This document shows positions 35,871 through 44,462 of a DNA stretch of 64,000 nucleotides, in pieces. Both the position numbers and the translations under genes were made by a program. The stretch comes from Sphingobium sp. C100 (GTDB lineage: Bacteria > Pseudomonadota > Alphaproteobacteria > Sphingomonadales > Sphingomonadaceae): contig NZ_AYOY01000024.1 in NCBI RefSeq assembly GCF_000508185.1, positions 1 to 64,000 on the forward strand. Direction: 5' to 3'. The notes under the pieces were generated by a model, which was given only the letters and a program-made list of their open reading frames with translations, was not told the origin of the DNA and made no database searches. Within the stretch, counting starts at the first letter, position 1. Each line of letters starts with the position of its first letter.

Positions 35871-36588
35871 AGCGCGCGGGCCTGTGGGTACGGACAAGGC
35901 GGCGCAGCGCATCGTCGATGCTGAGCAGAAGTGCGGGCACCCGGACATCGCCGGGATGCACCGCCAGCCGCACGACCCGCGCAAACCGCAACAGGTATGG
36001 CAGGATCCGCGCGGCGAACAGCGACGATGCGATGCGCTCCCGGCTGCGGCTCGCCCAGGTGATGACCGGCCCGCGCGCCAACACCCGGCCCGATCCGGCC
36101 TGCCACAACTTCATATGATCCTCGGCCAGCGCAAAGCCCGAAGCCCGCAGCGCCGCCATCGCCCCTTTGCCATAGAGCCAAGCCGGGGCGACGAAGCCGG
36201 CCACAGGGCGACCGATAATATCCTCGATCAACGCGCGGCCGTCCGCCATCCGTTGCAGGGCGGCAGCTTCGTCGATCCCCAGAAACTCGCCTTCGCCGGC
36301 GGTCATGTGCCGCGCCTTGAAACGGGCCAACCCGTCGCGATGATCGGCCATGTCCTTGTGATACCAGCCATGGGCGAACATCGTGATTCCCATGTCGGAC
36401 CATCCCCGCAACCGCGCCGCAAAGGGCGTGCCCGGCGCTATGGGATGTTCGCCCCAATGATCGGGCACCACCAGCATGGCGATGCGATCGACCGGAACAC
36501 GGCGCGTCAGCCGCTCCAGCAACAGATCGACCTCCGCCTCGAAGCGCGGGCCGACATCGTGAATGGAAACCAGCAGTCGTCTCGTCAT
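35806..36588 (-). CDS. DUF2334-type polysaccharide deacetylase
   Basis: 260-residue protein of the NodB-like superfamily, without a signal peptide. The metal/catalytic set is LLVSIHDVGPRFEAEVD (Asp), FAHGWYHKDMADHRDGLARF (His-x3-His) and GFVAPAWLYGKGAMAAL. The pattern is that of DUF2334 deacetylases linked to glycan modification. It sits one base after the stop of the predicted outer-membrane protein gene and overlaps the GT4 gene at its 3' end. Removal of an acetyl group from a sugar intermediate, perhaps a GlcNAc-containing lipid, is plausible. Confidence 0.8.
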   Translation of the reverse strand: MTRRLLVSIHDVGPRFEAEVDLLLERLTRRVPVDRIAMLVVPDHWGEHPIAPGTPFAARLRGWSDMGITMFAHGWYHKDMADHRDGLARFKARHMTAGEGEFLGIDEAAALQRMADGRALIEDIIGRPVAGFVAPAWLYGKGAMAALRASGFALAEDHMKLWQAGSGRVLARGPVITWASRSRERIASSLFAARILPYLLRFARVVRLAVHPGDVRVPALLLSIDDALRRLVRTHRPARYGDLLPRDETVLAHTHLPAQL

Positions 36589-36589
36589 G

Positions 36590-37369
36590 CTACAGCTTCA
36601 GGCTGAAGCCGGAGGTCGCGCGCATGTCGTGCCGCATCGCATCGCTCTCCAGCCCGAGATCCTTTTCCGGGCGCATCGTCGAACTCAACGATATCCGCCA
36701 GCCCAGCCCGCCGCGCGTGTCACCCTGCCGTGATCGCAGCGACAGTTCCGGGCCATGCCCGGTGAGCGGCGCGCCGCCCAGCGCTTGCGCCAGCCGCACG
36801 ATTCCCCCCTGTTGCGAGGGTCGGCTGACCGACAGATAGTCGAGCGACAGCCGCGGCCCGTCCCCAAACAGCAACGCCATGCCCACACGCGCCATAGTGG
36901 TGGACAGGCGGCGCGGCGTCACGTCCATGACGTCCAGCCGCCTTTTCATGCGGCCGTAATCGGCGGCGGCCACCAGGGTCAGTTGATCCCACAGGCCGAT
37001 CCGCGCATCCAACCCTACATTGCGCAGCGACCAGCGGTCCATGCCCAGCGGCAGGTCTTTACCGCGAGGACCGTTGCGCGCGCGGTCGGCGGACAGGGTG
37101 AAATCCACCGGTCCGGTCGTGACGCTCGTGAATCGGTGCGCAACTTCGGCGAGGCCGCGTCGGTCGGACGAAGACAGGATGGTGGCAAGGGGCGTGAGCC
37201 GCTGCGCCGTCGATACAGCTCGCAGGTTCGCCAATCCCGTATCCGTCATCGCCGCGCGAATTTTCCATACCGCCCGTTCGGGCGCATCTGTCGGCGTATC
37301 TGCCTGAGCCGGCGCAACCCATGTCGCCAGCGTCAACAATCCCGTTGCAATGCCATGCTTCGCTATCAT
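36590..37369 (-). CDS. Predicted exported beta-barrel or surface protein, function unknown
   Basis: 259-residue protein with a signal peptide (MIAKHGIATGLLTLATWVAP, cleavage after AQA). The mature part alternates polar and hydrophobic residues (VGLDARIGLWDQLTLVAAAD; VGMALLFGDGPRLSLDYLSV; WRISLSSTMRPEKDLGLESD) and ends in GFSLKL. That terminal pattern is weaker than the usual final Phe, but fits a small outer-membrane barrel. It is the first gene of the minus-strand glycan run (37369 to 32012) and is divergent from the endonuclease/phosphatase gene across 132 bp. I recognise no family. Confidence 0.55.
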   Translation of the reverse strand: MIAKHGIATGLLTLATWVAPAQADTPTDAPERAVWKIRAAMTDTGLANLRAVSTAQRLTPLATILSSSDRRGLAEVAHRFTSVTTGPVDFTLSADRARNGPRGKDLPLGMDRWSLRNVGLDARIGLWDQLTLVAAADYGRMKRRLDVMDVTPRRLSTTMARVGMALLFGDGPRLSLDYLSVSRPSQQGGIVRLAQALGGAPLTGHGPELSLRSRQGDTRGGLGWRISLSSTMRPEKDLGLESDAMRHDMRATSGFSLKL

Positions 37370-37501
37370 GACGCTTTCTCCCCGTCTGGCAGCAAGACGC
37401 CTCCATCAGGGGCAACCGCAGTCTGCGCATGAAATTTTCAGCCCGACTGAGGTAGGCGTCACGCTTCACCGTCTTGCTGCCAACGCAGCCAGGAGACGCA
37501 G

Positions 37502-38587
37502 ATGCGCAGATACGGATCGACATTGCTCGCCATGGCCATCGCGCTGTCCATGGGTGCGTCGGGCCCACAGGTTCCGACATCCGGCCCTGTACCAGCAACA
37601 CCGCCGCCGTTCGCGGGCGAATTGTCGGTGATGACCTATAATGTCCATGGCCTGCCTTGGCCGGTGGCATGGGGGCGTCCGGCGCAACTCGTCCAGATCG
37701 CTGCTACCTTGCGTGATTTGCGGGCGCATGGTCGCAATCCGCATATCGTCGTGCTTCAGGAAGCCTTCACCCGCGACGCCCAGTCGATCGGACAGGCGTC
37801 AGGCTATCGCTATGTCGTAAACGGCCCGTCGACCGACATGCTAGGAAGCGCGCAACCCGACAGTGCCGACAGGCCGTTCGCGCGGGCGGGATCGTGGCTG
37901 AAGGGCGAGGGTTTAGGCAAATATGTCGGCAGCGGCCTGCAGATATTGTCCGACTATCCGGTTGTTGGCATCCGCCGCTTCGCCTTTCCGGCTTATGCCT
38001 GCGCAGGCTATGACTGCCTTGCCAACAAAGGCGCGCTGATGGCAAGCATCAAGCTTCCCGAGCGGGCCGATCCGGTCGACATCGTGACGACCCACCTCAA
38101 TAGCCGCCATGCCTCGGGCGTTTCGAATGACCGGTCTCTTCAGGCCTATCGCGAACAGGTCCGCGATCTGACCATGTTCATTCGGGCGGCCCATGATCCC
38201 TCTCGCGCGCTGATCGTGGCGGGGGACTTCAATGTCGGCTTGGCAACGCAGCGGCGCGAAGCCTTGCTGGCTCGCGTTCGCACCCTATGGTCACCAGCGT
38301 CACAGCCGATGGACGACGCCTATGGCGCCGCGCACCGCACTGGGATTGCCCTGTCTCCCGACGCCCGCTTTTCCAGCAGGCGCGCGCGCGACTGGGAATT
38401 TTTTGCGCCCGGCCAGCGCAGCATGATCGCCCTGCGCCGGATCGACGTACCGTTCGGTCATGCACCGGACGGCAGCATGTTGTCGGACCATGTCGGATAT
38501 ATAGCGACATTCAGCCTGTCCGGCGGCAAATCCGCTACCAGTTACGCGCGATCGAAAGCGTCAGTGTCCGGGGCCGCACCGGCGTAA
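37502..38587 (+). CDS. Secreted endonuclease/exonuclease/phosphatase family phosphodiesterase
   Basis: 361-residue exported protein with a signal peptide (MRRYGSTLLAMAIALSMGAS). All EEP catalytic motifs are present: VMTYNVHGLP (Asn), VVLQEAFTRD (Glu), DIVTTHLNSRHASGVS (His), LIVAGDFNVG (Asp/Asn) and MLSDHVGYIA (Asp-His). The family includes neutral sphingomyelinases, inositol-phosphate phosphatases and DNases. A secreted member beside a lipid and glycan cluster in a sphingolipid-making genus may act on phosphodiester headgroups, but an extracellular DNase is equally possible. GGAG precedes the ATG. Its last 53 bp overlap the convergent receptor gene. Confidence 0.82.
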   Translation: MRRYGSTLLAMAIALSMGASGPQVPTSGPVPATPPPFAGELSVMTYNVHGLPWPVAWGRPAQLVQIAATLRDLRAHGRNPHIVVLQEAFTRDAQSIGQASGYRYVVNGPSTDMLGSAQPDSADRPFARAGSWLKGEGLGKYVGSGLQILSDYPVVGIRRFAFPAYACAGYDCLANKGALMASIKLPERADPVDIVTTHLNSRHASGVSNDRSLQAYREQVRDLTMFIRAAHDPSRALIVAGDFNVGLATQRREALLARVRTLWSPASQPMDDAYGAAHRTGIALSPDARFSSRRARDWEFFAPGQRSMIALRRIDVPFGHAPDGSMLSDHVGYIATFSLSGGKSATSYARSKASVSGAAPA

Positions 38588-40868
38588 ACTGGCGTCCTTC
38601 CCGGATCGAGAAAGGATTGCCGAAGGCAAAGCTGTCGCCTTTTACATCCAGCAGATTGTCGAGGCGAGCGCCCAGCGTCCAACCCGCATGCACCAACTCC
38701 GCATGGGAAGCGAGCACTGTATACTCGCCCATACCGCGATCGAGGTCGCTGTCGAAACTCAGCCTTGCGCTCCCGATATAATTGGCCTGCACGCTGGCCA
38801 GTCCCTGCCATGTGCCTAGCTGGAAGGCCTTTGCCAGCGTCAATCGTCCGCTAAGATCCGGGGTAACTGGCAAGCGCCTGTCGTGAAGTTCCAGTCCATC
38901 GGCCGCGTGCGTGAGTTGCGCACTCTGGATACTGGCCCCTGTAGACAGGCTGAACCTTGATCCCATCTGCCAGTCGATCGCTGCTTCGAGCCCGTAAATC
39001 TCGCCACGTCCGGCATTGCGCGTGGATAGCAGCCCGTTGGCGAGCAGATAGTCAGACTGGATGTCGTTCCAGCGGGTATAGTAGCTGCTGGCCGTCACGG
39101 TCAGCGTGCCGCCAACCGATGTCCGCCTGATCCCCAGATCAACCGTACTAAGCTCGTCCGCATCAAACCGGCCTGCCGATGTTTCGCCGACGGGCGCCAG
39201 CCCGCCTGGTCGCATCGCACGGGCGTAGCGCAGAAAGACAGTGCCGCGATCTTCCAGCGGCACCGACAATGCGAAGCTGGGGGACAGGATCGTCTTGCTG
39301 CCCTTTGAAACCCGCAGACCCGCTTGCTCTGCTGCTTCGTCCTCGGCGATCGAATGGAATAGGCGAGCGCCCAACGTGGCATCAAGCGCACCGAATAACC
39401 GCCATGTTGCCTCACCGAACACAGCATATTCGCTCGTCTTGCGGTCCAGTCGTTCGACCGTCAGCGGATCGCCCGTGTTGCCCGTGATGTTCGAAATGCC
39501 ACTTGTCGTAGCGCGCAGGAAGGATAATCCAGCCAGCCAGTGATTGGTCCCACCCGAAGATAAGCGCAGTTCCTGATTGAACAACGTGTAGGCCCGGCTG
39601 TCGGTGAAATGTGCCGGGCCGGTGAGGCCAAAACTGGCCGCAGCATCGCTGGCGTCGAGCGCATAATCGAACCCGTGATCGACATAGCTGGTCGCCGATA
39701 CAAGCGTTAGCGCACCGACATCGCCTTCGATCGTGGCATGGGCCGTCTTGAAATCATTATCCGTGGGTTCCGGGTCGCGGTTAGTCCGGCTCAGGCTTTT
39801 CGCTCCCGCCACGACATATTGGCTATCGCGCGCGTTGATATCCTGCACGGCTATGCCCGCGTCGATCGTCCACTCATCGACAGGACGCCATCGCAGAGCG
39901 ACACGAAGGCCGAGTGTTTCGGCAGAATTGCTGTTCTTGCGGTCGTCAATATTGTCGATCCAGCCGGCATTGAGCAATCGATAGCTCACACCCCTTAGTG
40001 CCAGTCTGCCATCGGCCAAAGGCAGATTGAACACGCCCTCCGCCCCGGTCCCTATCCCGCCATGCTGCACGCCCTCTACCGAAAGGCGGACGGAACCGCT
40101 CGTCTGTTCCAGGTCAGGCCGGCGTGTCACGATATGATAGATGCCCCCCAACGCCCCGGAACCGTAGAGAGGCCCCTGGGGCCCTTTCAATATCTCGACC
40201 CGATCGACATCGATAAGCCGCAGATCGGGGTCGGGCGCATCGAACGTCACGCGCGCGTCGTCCAGTTGTACTGCGACGGTAGACTGGCTCTGCCCGTTGA
40301 ACGCGCTGTCGGCCACGCCTCGGATGAATTGGCGGTTCCTTCCCGGTCCCAGGTTGGTCATCGCCAGCCCCTCGGTGCTGAAACTGATGTCGCGGCTGGT
40401 CGGCGTGGTCGAACTCTTCGCCAGATCAACGAGCGAAACAACCGCCACGGAAAAGGGAATTGAGGCCAATATTTGCGGGCGCTTCTGCGCTGTCACGACA
40501 ATGTCTGTCAGGGATAGCACCGATGGTGGCGCCGGTCGGACGGCAACGAAGCGCTTGCTGGATTTTGGAGGGGTAAGCTTTTCGATCCGATAAATGCCGC
40601 CAATATGGTGCGCACGCAGGCTGGTGCCCATCAGCATCAGCCGCAGCGCTGCGTCTGGCGACATGCGGCCGCTGACGCGGGGCGTACTGACACGGGGCAT
40701 CTCACCCGAAAGTCCGACCGAAATTCCCGTAATCTCCGAAAAGCGCGCAAGACTGGCACTCAGCGGACCTGCCGGAATATCGATCGCATAAGATGCTTCG
40801 CGCGCGGCTGCAGGCGAAAAAAGCTCTCCCGATTCAGCGAGGAGCAGCAGTACCGATGCGAGCGCCAT
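38535..40868 (-). CDS. TonB-dependent receptor with STN signalling domain (FecA-type)
   Basis: 777-residue outer-membrane receptor with an N-terminal signalling domain. The open frame reaches back to 41081, but it overlaps the FecR gene there. I use the ATG at 40868, whose first residues MALASVLLLLAESGELFSPA are a signal peptide; a TTG at 40889 is the other possibility. The STN/secretin-like domain is SASLARFSEITGISVGLSGE, the plug begins at LTDIVVTAQKRPQILAS, and the barrel ends in LTLSIARNW with a terminal aromatic residue. With the FecR and sigma-factor genes just upstream this is a cell-surface signalling system of the FecI-FecR-FecA kind. The ligand is unknown: siderophores are usual, but a phosphoester or glycan is possible here. 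Confidence 0.9.
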   Translation of the reverse strand: MALASVLLLLAESGELFSPAAAREASYAIDIPAGPLSASLARFSEITGISVGLSGEMPRVSTPRVSGRMSPDAALRLMLMGTSLRAHHIGGIYRIEKLTPPKSSKRFVAVRPAPPSVLSLTDIVVTAQKRPQILASIPFSVAVVSLVDLAKSSTTPTSRDISFSTEGLAMTNLGPGRNRQFIRGVADSAFNGQSQSTVAVQLDDARVTFDAPDPDLRLIDVDRVEILKGPQGPLYGSGALGGIYHIVTRRPDLEQTSGSVRLSVEGVQHGGIGTGAEGVFNLPLADGRLALRGVSYRLLNAGWIDNIDDRKNSNSAETLGLRVALRWRPVDEWTIDAGIAVQDINARDSQYVVAGAKSLSRTNRDPEPTDNDFKTAHATIEGDVGALTLVSATSYVDHGFDYALDASDAAASFGLTGPAHFTDSRAYTLFNQELRLSSGGTNHWLAGLSFLRATTSGISNITGNTGDPLTVERLDRKTSEYAVFGEATWRLFGALDATLGARLFHSIAEDEAAEQAGLRVSKGSKTILSPSFALSVPLEDRGTVFLRYARAMRPGGLAPVGETSAGRFDADELSTVDLGIRRTSVGGTLTVTASSYYTRWNDIQSDYLLANGLLSTRNAGRGEIYGLEAAIDWQMGSRFSLSTGASIQSAQLTHAADGLELHDRRLPVTPDLSGRLTLAKAFQLGTWQGLASVQANYIGSARLSFDSDLDRGMGEYTVLASHAELVHAGWTLGARLDNLLDVKGDSFAFGNPFSIREGRQFTPVRPRTLTLSIARNW

Positions 40869-41784
40869 TCTCCTGCGAATGGACTTCAACGCCCATGAGG
40901 ATCGCGAGATCGGCCAACAACCTCGATCCGTCGCCAATGACCAATGTCCCCGAAAAATGCGTCTTCTCCAGCGATGGGTCGATCTGCACGGCCTTGCCCG
41001 AATAGCGGGAAATATCGGCCGCGACGAGAGGGAGCGGCGTATTGCTATAAGAAAGCCGTCCTTGGCGCCAGCTCCCGACATCGCTCGACGCTACCGACGA
41101 CAGTGTCAGGCCGTCGCTTCCCGACAGAAGTTGGTGCCCGGCAGAGACCTGGACATCTTCCGAGCCAGGGGACGAGACTGATACTGTACCGTCCGCAACG
41201 CCGATCCGGAACGCCGTGCGGGTGAAATTGACCGAAAAACGCGTGCCGATATCCGATATTCGATAGCTGCCAGCCGTCACCGTCAGCGATCGTGCCGGGT
41301 CATGCCGGACATCGAAATAGGCTTCACCGCTCGCCAGTTCGACCTGCCCGGCATCCTTGCCGCGCACCGTGATACTGCTGGATGGCGAAAGCGTAACATG
41401 AATGCCGTTCGCAAGTGCAATGTCGCGGCTTCCATGTGCGTCGGCAGCATAGCTCCGAACCGGTTGCGGCGACCAAAGAAGCGGCACGCCCACCATCAGC
41501 GCGATCGCGGCGGCAATACTGCCGCCAGCGTAGGTGAACAGGCGCAATACGCGTCGCCGTGCTTTGGAGGGAGCTTGCGCCGCAATCAGACTCGTGATCT
41601 CGGCACGATGATCGTCCACGGCAGCGGAAACCAAAGCGATGGAGTCGAAGGCCGCCCGATGGCGCGGGTCCGCTTCCAGCCAAGCCATGTAGCCGTCCCA
41701 ATCAACGTCGTCGCTTTCCAGCGCCGCAGCCCACGCCACGGCCTGATCCAGCATGGCCTTTTCACTGTTCGACCGCGCCGTCAT
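40834..41784 (-). CDS. FecR-family anti-sigma factor
   Basis: 316-residue single-pass inner-membrane regulator that passes the receptor's signal to the sigma factor. The N-terminal DUF4880-type segment is ALESDDVDWDGYMAWLEADP followed by RHRAAFDSI. One TM helix follows (FTYAGGSIAAAIALMVGVPL), then the periplasmic FecR domain (DIALANGIHVTLSPSSSITV; GTRFSVNFTRTAFRIGVADG). It stops 35 bp inside the preferred start of the receptor gene. It lies 54 bp after the sigma-factor gene on the same strand, so all three are probably one operon. Confidence 0.92.
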   Translation of the reverse strand: MTARSNSEKAMLDQAVAWAAALESDDVDWDGYMAWLEADPRHRAAFDSIALVSAAVDDHRAEITSLIAAQAPSKARRRVLRLFTYAGGSIAAAIALMVGVPLLWSPQPVRSYAADAHGSRDIALANGIHVTLSPSSSITVRGKDAGQVELASGEAYFDVRHDPARSLTVTAGSYRISDIGTRFSVNFTRTAFRIGVADGTVSVSSPGSEDVQVSAGHQLLSGSDGLTLSSVASSDVGSWRQGRLSYSNTPLPLVAADISRYSGKAVQIDPSLEKTHFSGTLVIGDGSRLLADLAILMGVEVHSQENGARIGTAAPR

Positions 41785-41838
41785 GGCGAGTCCTTTCCGT
41801 TATTCCCTGCCTGTCAGACGTCATGATATTGTCATACC

Positions 41839-42366
41839 TCAGTCCATCAGCGCGCGACGGAGATATTTCATCGCCACGGCCATATGTTTTTCGACCCCGC
41901 TCTTGCTGATGCCAAGATGCGCTGCGACCTCGCCATGGCTCAGTCCCTGCAATTTATGCAGTTCGAACACCCGGCGTGCGCCTTCGGGCAAATTGGTGAT
42001 GGCCGATGTCAGCGTCGCTATCTCCTCACGATCTAGGATGAGGTCTTCTGCGGTCTTGCGCCTGTCGGCGGGCTCGATCCCGGCTCTGGCAAAATCCGTC
42101 ACCTCATCGGACCAGCGGCGTTCCCGTTCCATCCGGCGGCGCCGTTCTCGCAGACGGTCTATCACCAGATTTTGCGCCATCCTGAACAGATAGGCCCTGC
42201 CATTTTCCACCGGACCGCCCGGTTGCTGCTGCACCTTGAGCCAAAGCTCCTGCAATAGGTCCTCCGCCTCGGTCCGGTCGCCCGTCCGCGCCATCAGCAG
42301 ACGCATCAGGTCCGCGCGATGCACGCCATAGGCGATCTCAAGCCGATCTTCTCCGTCCAAATTCAT
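41839..42366 (-). CDS. ECF RNA polymerase sigma factor, FecI type
   Basis: 175-residue sigma-70 family factor. Region 2 is seen in RTEAEDLLQELWLKVQQQPG and NGRAYLFRMAQNLVIDRLRE. Region 4 is seen in LTSAITNLPEGARRVFELHK, then LQGLSHGEVAAHLGISKSGV and EKHMAVAMKYLRRALMD. It would direct RNA polymerase to the receptor operon when its anti-sigma partner is released. The factor gene leads the sigma, anti-sigma, receptor order on the minus strand, the arrangement expected for FecIRA-like systems. Confidence 0.92.
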   Translation of the reverse strand: MNLDGEDRLEIAYGVHRADLMRLLMARTGDRTEAEDLLQELWLKVQQQPGGPVENGRAYLFRMAQNLVIDRLRERRRRMERERRWSDEVTDFARAGIEPADRRKTAEDLILDREEIATLTSAITNLPEGARRVFELHKLQGLSHGEVAAHLGISKSGVEKHMAVAMKYLRRALMD

Positions 42367-42470
42367 GCCTTATGTTGGCAGTGTGTAGTCCGATAACAAA
42401 AGCATATTTTCATCGCCAGACCCCTGCGTTGGGTCGCAGGGCATTTGTCATCCAAGTTCTTAAAATTATT

Positions 42471-42487
42471 CCTCAGTGGAACTGAGG
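42471..42487. promoter_or_regulatory. Perfect 7-bp inverted repeat in a divergent promoter region
   Basis: CCTCAGT, spacer GGA, ACTGAGG form a perfect palindrome between the divergent sigma-factor and PAP2 genes, 47 bp before the PAP2 start and 105 bp before the sigma start. It could be an operator or a short RNA hairpin. No known consensus is matched with confidence. Confidence 0.4.
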
Positions 42488-42533
42488 TAAGGTCTGCTCT
42501 GTGCCGTCTCCGCGCAAGTCCAGGGGAGACTTC

Positions 42534-43076
42534 ATGACATATCGAACAGGCTGTATCGCGGCGGCGATTCTGTACGCCGTTCATCCTTCGATGGCGGCAG
42601 CGAGTGATAAAAGCTGGAGCCACCTCAGCACGGTAGGGCTGGACGCACTGATCGGAGCAGCGTTGGTCGCTCCTGTCGTGATGGACGACTGGGATGGTGG
42701 CGTTCAGGCCGGCGGCAGCATGGCTGCTTCGGCCCTTGTCTCGACTGGCCTCAAGGAAGCTTTTCCCGAAATGCGCCCGGACAGAAGCAACCGCCGCAGT
42801 TTCCCCTCGATGCATACATCTGTCGCCTTTTCCGCCGCAGCCACATTGCAAAATCGCTATGGCTGGGAAGTGGGCGTCCCGGCGCAGGTCGTCGCCGCTT
42901 TCGTTGGCCTAGCGAGAGTCCAGGCGCATAAACACCATTGGTATGACGTGGCAGCGGGCGCGGCAGTAGGCGAACTTTCGGGCTTTCTCATCACAAACAA
43001 GGCCAGTTCGGATGTCCGGGTCATGCCATGGGGTGACAGCAAGGGCGGGGGCCTTGCTATCGGGATGCGGTTTTAA
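42534..43076 (+). CDS. PAP2-family phosphatase, exported
   Basis: 180-residue protein. A frame extends upstream to 42501, but the ATG at 42534 follows CAGGGGAG and starts a signal peptide (MTYRTGCIAAAILYAVHPSM, cleavage near AAA). PAP2 motifs: LKEAFPEMRPD, SFPSMHTSVA (Met in place of the usual Gly beside the catalytic His) and ARVQAHKHHWYDVAAGAAVG. It lacks the multi-helix membrane scaffold of 25605-26339 and ends GLAIGMRF, so it may be periplasmic or outer-membrane located. The second PAP2 protein in the island, it would remove phosphate from lipid or soluble phosphoesters. Confidence 0.8.
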   Translation: MTYRTGCIAAAILYAVHPSMAAASDKSWSHLSTVGLDALIGAALVAPVVMDDWDGGVQAGGSMAASALVSTGLKEAFPEMRPDRSNRRSFPSMHTSVAFSAAATLQNRYGWEVGVPAQVVAAFVGLARVQAHKHHWYDVAAGAAVGELSGFLITNKASSDVRVMPWGDSKGGGLAIGMRF

Positions 43077-43466
43077 TCCTGAATGAGCGATCAGCGACAT
43101 AGGTGTGGCCTATAGTCCAGCCTTCGACGCCAGCGGTCTCACCAAGGCAGGCATAGCGGCCTTCCCGCGGAAACCGACCAATTTACGACCTGACGCGGCC
43201 GGGACAGGAATGCCCGCTTGTGATGGGACCTGCCGTTCGCCTGATGCAAACCCGCCGGACCGCAACGCGCCAATCCCGGTCATTGAAGTCCACGCTTGCC
43301 GATCCTGAGATCGAACAGCGTCGTACAGGCTTCTGCATTTCGGAGAAAGCCTGCGGCTGCACGACAGTCTGGAAACGGACCGGTTTTGATACCTCATATT
43401 CCAAACATTGGGATTTTGTATAGTCGCCCCAAGCTCCCGCCAACATGAGGCTGCTAACGTCATGGC
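43077..43466. other. Stretch without a recognisable gene
   Basis: About 390 bp between the PAP2 stop and the metal-efflux adaptor. Short frames occur on both strands, but none shows a known domain, a good ribosome-binding site or a neighbour that would support it. The minus frame ending near 43110 (with RKLVGFRGKAAMPALVRPLA) might be the remnant of a lost gene, but I cannot identify it. Confidence 0.5.
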
Positions 43467-44462
43467 ATGACGCCTATCCGATGCCTTACTATCGCCACCA
43501 TGCCTCTGCTGGCGGTCCTGATAGGCTGCCTTAGCGACCCAACTCCACCAAAAGCTCCGCCGGCGAAAACCGAGGCGGTTGCGCACGAAAACGATCTGCT
43601 TAAGCTCACTCTCACCGCGCGAGCGCAACAGCGTCTCGGCATCCGAACGGTAAAAATTGGCGATGGTTCGGCAACGCAAACACGCGAGACGAGCGGCGAG
43701 GTCGTCGTGCCAGCCACCGGGGCGGGTGTTCCAACGGGATCGACGAGCAACCTTGCCCAAATCGGGGTCAGTCAGGTTGCAGCCGAAGGCGAGGTTGCGC
43801 GGGCGCAAGCTCAAGTCCGGCTCGCCGCCATCGCCTACAACCGCGCCGATGCCCTGGTGCGCGAAGAAGCGGGCAGCGTGCGGGGTCGCGACGAAGCCGC
43901 TGCGGCGCTTGCCACGGCGCGAGCCGCGCTGGAGGCGGCACGGGCGCAACGCAGATTGCTTGGCCCTTCGATTGCATCAATGGGCAATCTGGCGACGCTC
44001 TGGGTGCGCGTGCCGGTGTTCGGCACAGATGTCAGCGCCATTGAGCGTGGACGCGCCGCGACCGTGCGACCGCTCGGCGACGGTCGCGCCGCCTCACGCG
44101 CCGCACGACCGGTGCAGGCTCCTCCATCCGCCAACATGGTCGCGGGCACGGTCGATCTGTTCTTCGCGCTGGATAATCGCGACCGCACCTATCGTGTCGG
44201 TCAGCGGGTAGCAGTGTCTCTACCGCTTGGTGGAAAGGCAGATGGTTTGTCGATCCCGACTGCCGCGATCGTCCGCGACATCTATGGCGGCGAATGGGTG
44301 TACCGGAAAACCGCGCCCGACACCTATGTCCGCCAGCGGATTGAGGTCGCGAGCGTCGCGGACGGCCGTGCGCTGTTGTCGCGCGGCCTGGAGCGCGGCG
44401 CCGAAGTCGTGACGGACGGGGCGGCCGAGCTGTTCGGGACCGAGTTCGGGACGCCGCACTGA
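43467..44462 (+). CDS. RND efflux periplasmic adaptor, heavy-metal type, shortened
   Basis: 331-residue HlyD/CusB-like lipoprotein adaptor. The lipobox is VLIGCLSD. The helical hairpin is visible ([20 protein letters not shown] to [12 protein letters not shown]), then [20 protein letters not shown] and the beta-barrel/membrane-proximal part ([40 protein letters not shown]). The second lipoyl half normally expected between the helical hairpin and the LWV segment is not visible, and the first half is weak, so this adaptor may be deleted internally or belong to a minimal variant. The stop overlaps the pump start by one base (TGATG). Confidence 0.8.
   Translation: MTPIRCLTIATMPLLAVLIGCLSDPTPPKAPPAKTEAVAHENDLLKLTLTARAQQRLGIRTVKIGDGSATQTRETSGEVVVPATGAGVPTGSTSNLAQIGVSQVAAEGEVARAQAQVRLAAIAYNRADALVREEAGSVRGRDEAAAALATARAALEAARAQRRLLGPSIASMGNLATLWVRVPVFGTDVSAIERGRAATVRPLGDGRAASRAARPVQAPPSANMVAGTVDLFFALDNRDRTYRVGQRVAVSLPLGGKADGLSIPTAAIVRDIYGGEWVYRKTAPDTYVRQRIEVASVADGRALLSRGLERGAEVVTDGAAELFGTEFGTPH

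Noticed and set aside
43110-43949. 279-residue minus-strand frame across 43.1-43.9 kb
   Set aside because: It is mostly antisense to the adaptor gene; only the part near 43.1-43.4 kb could be a relic, and I cannot identify it.
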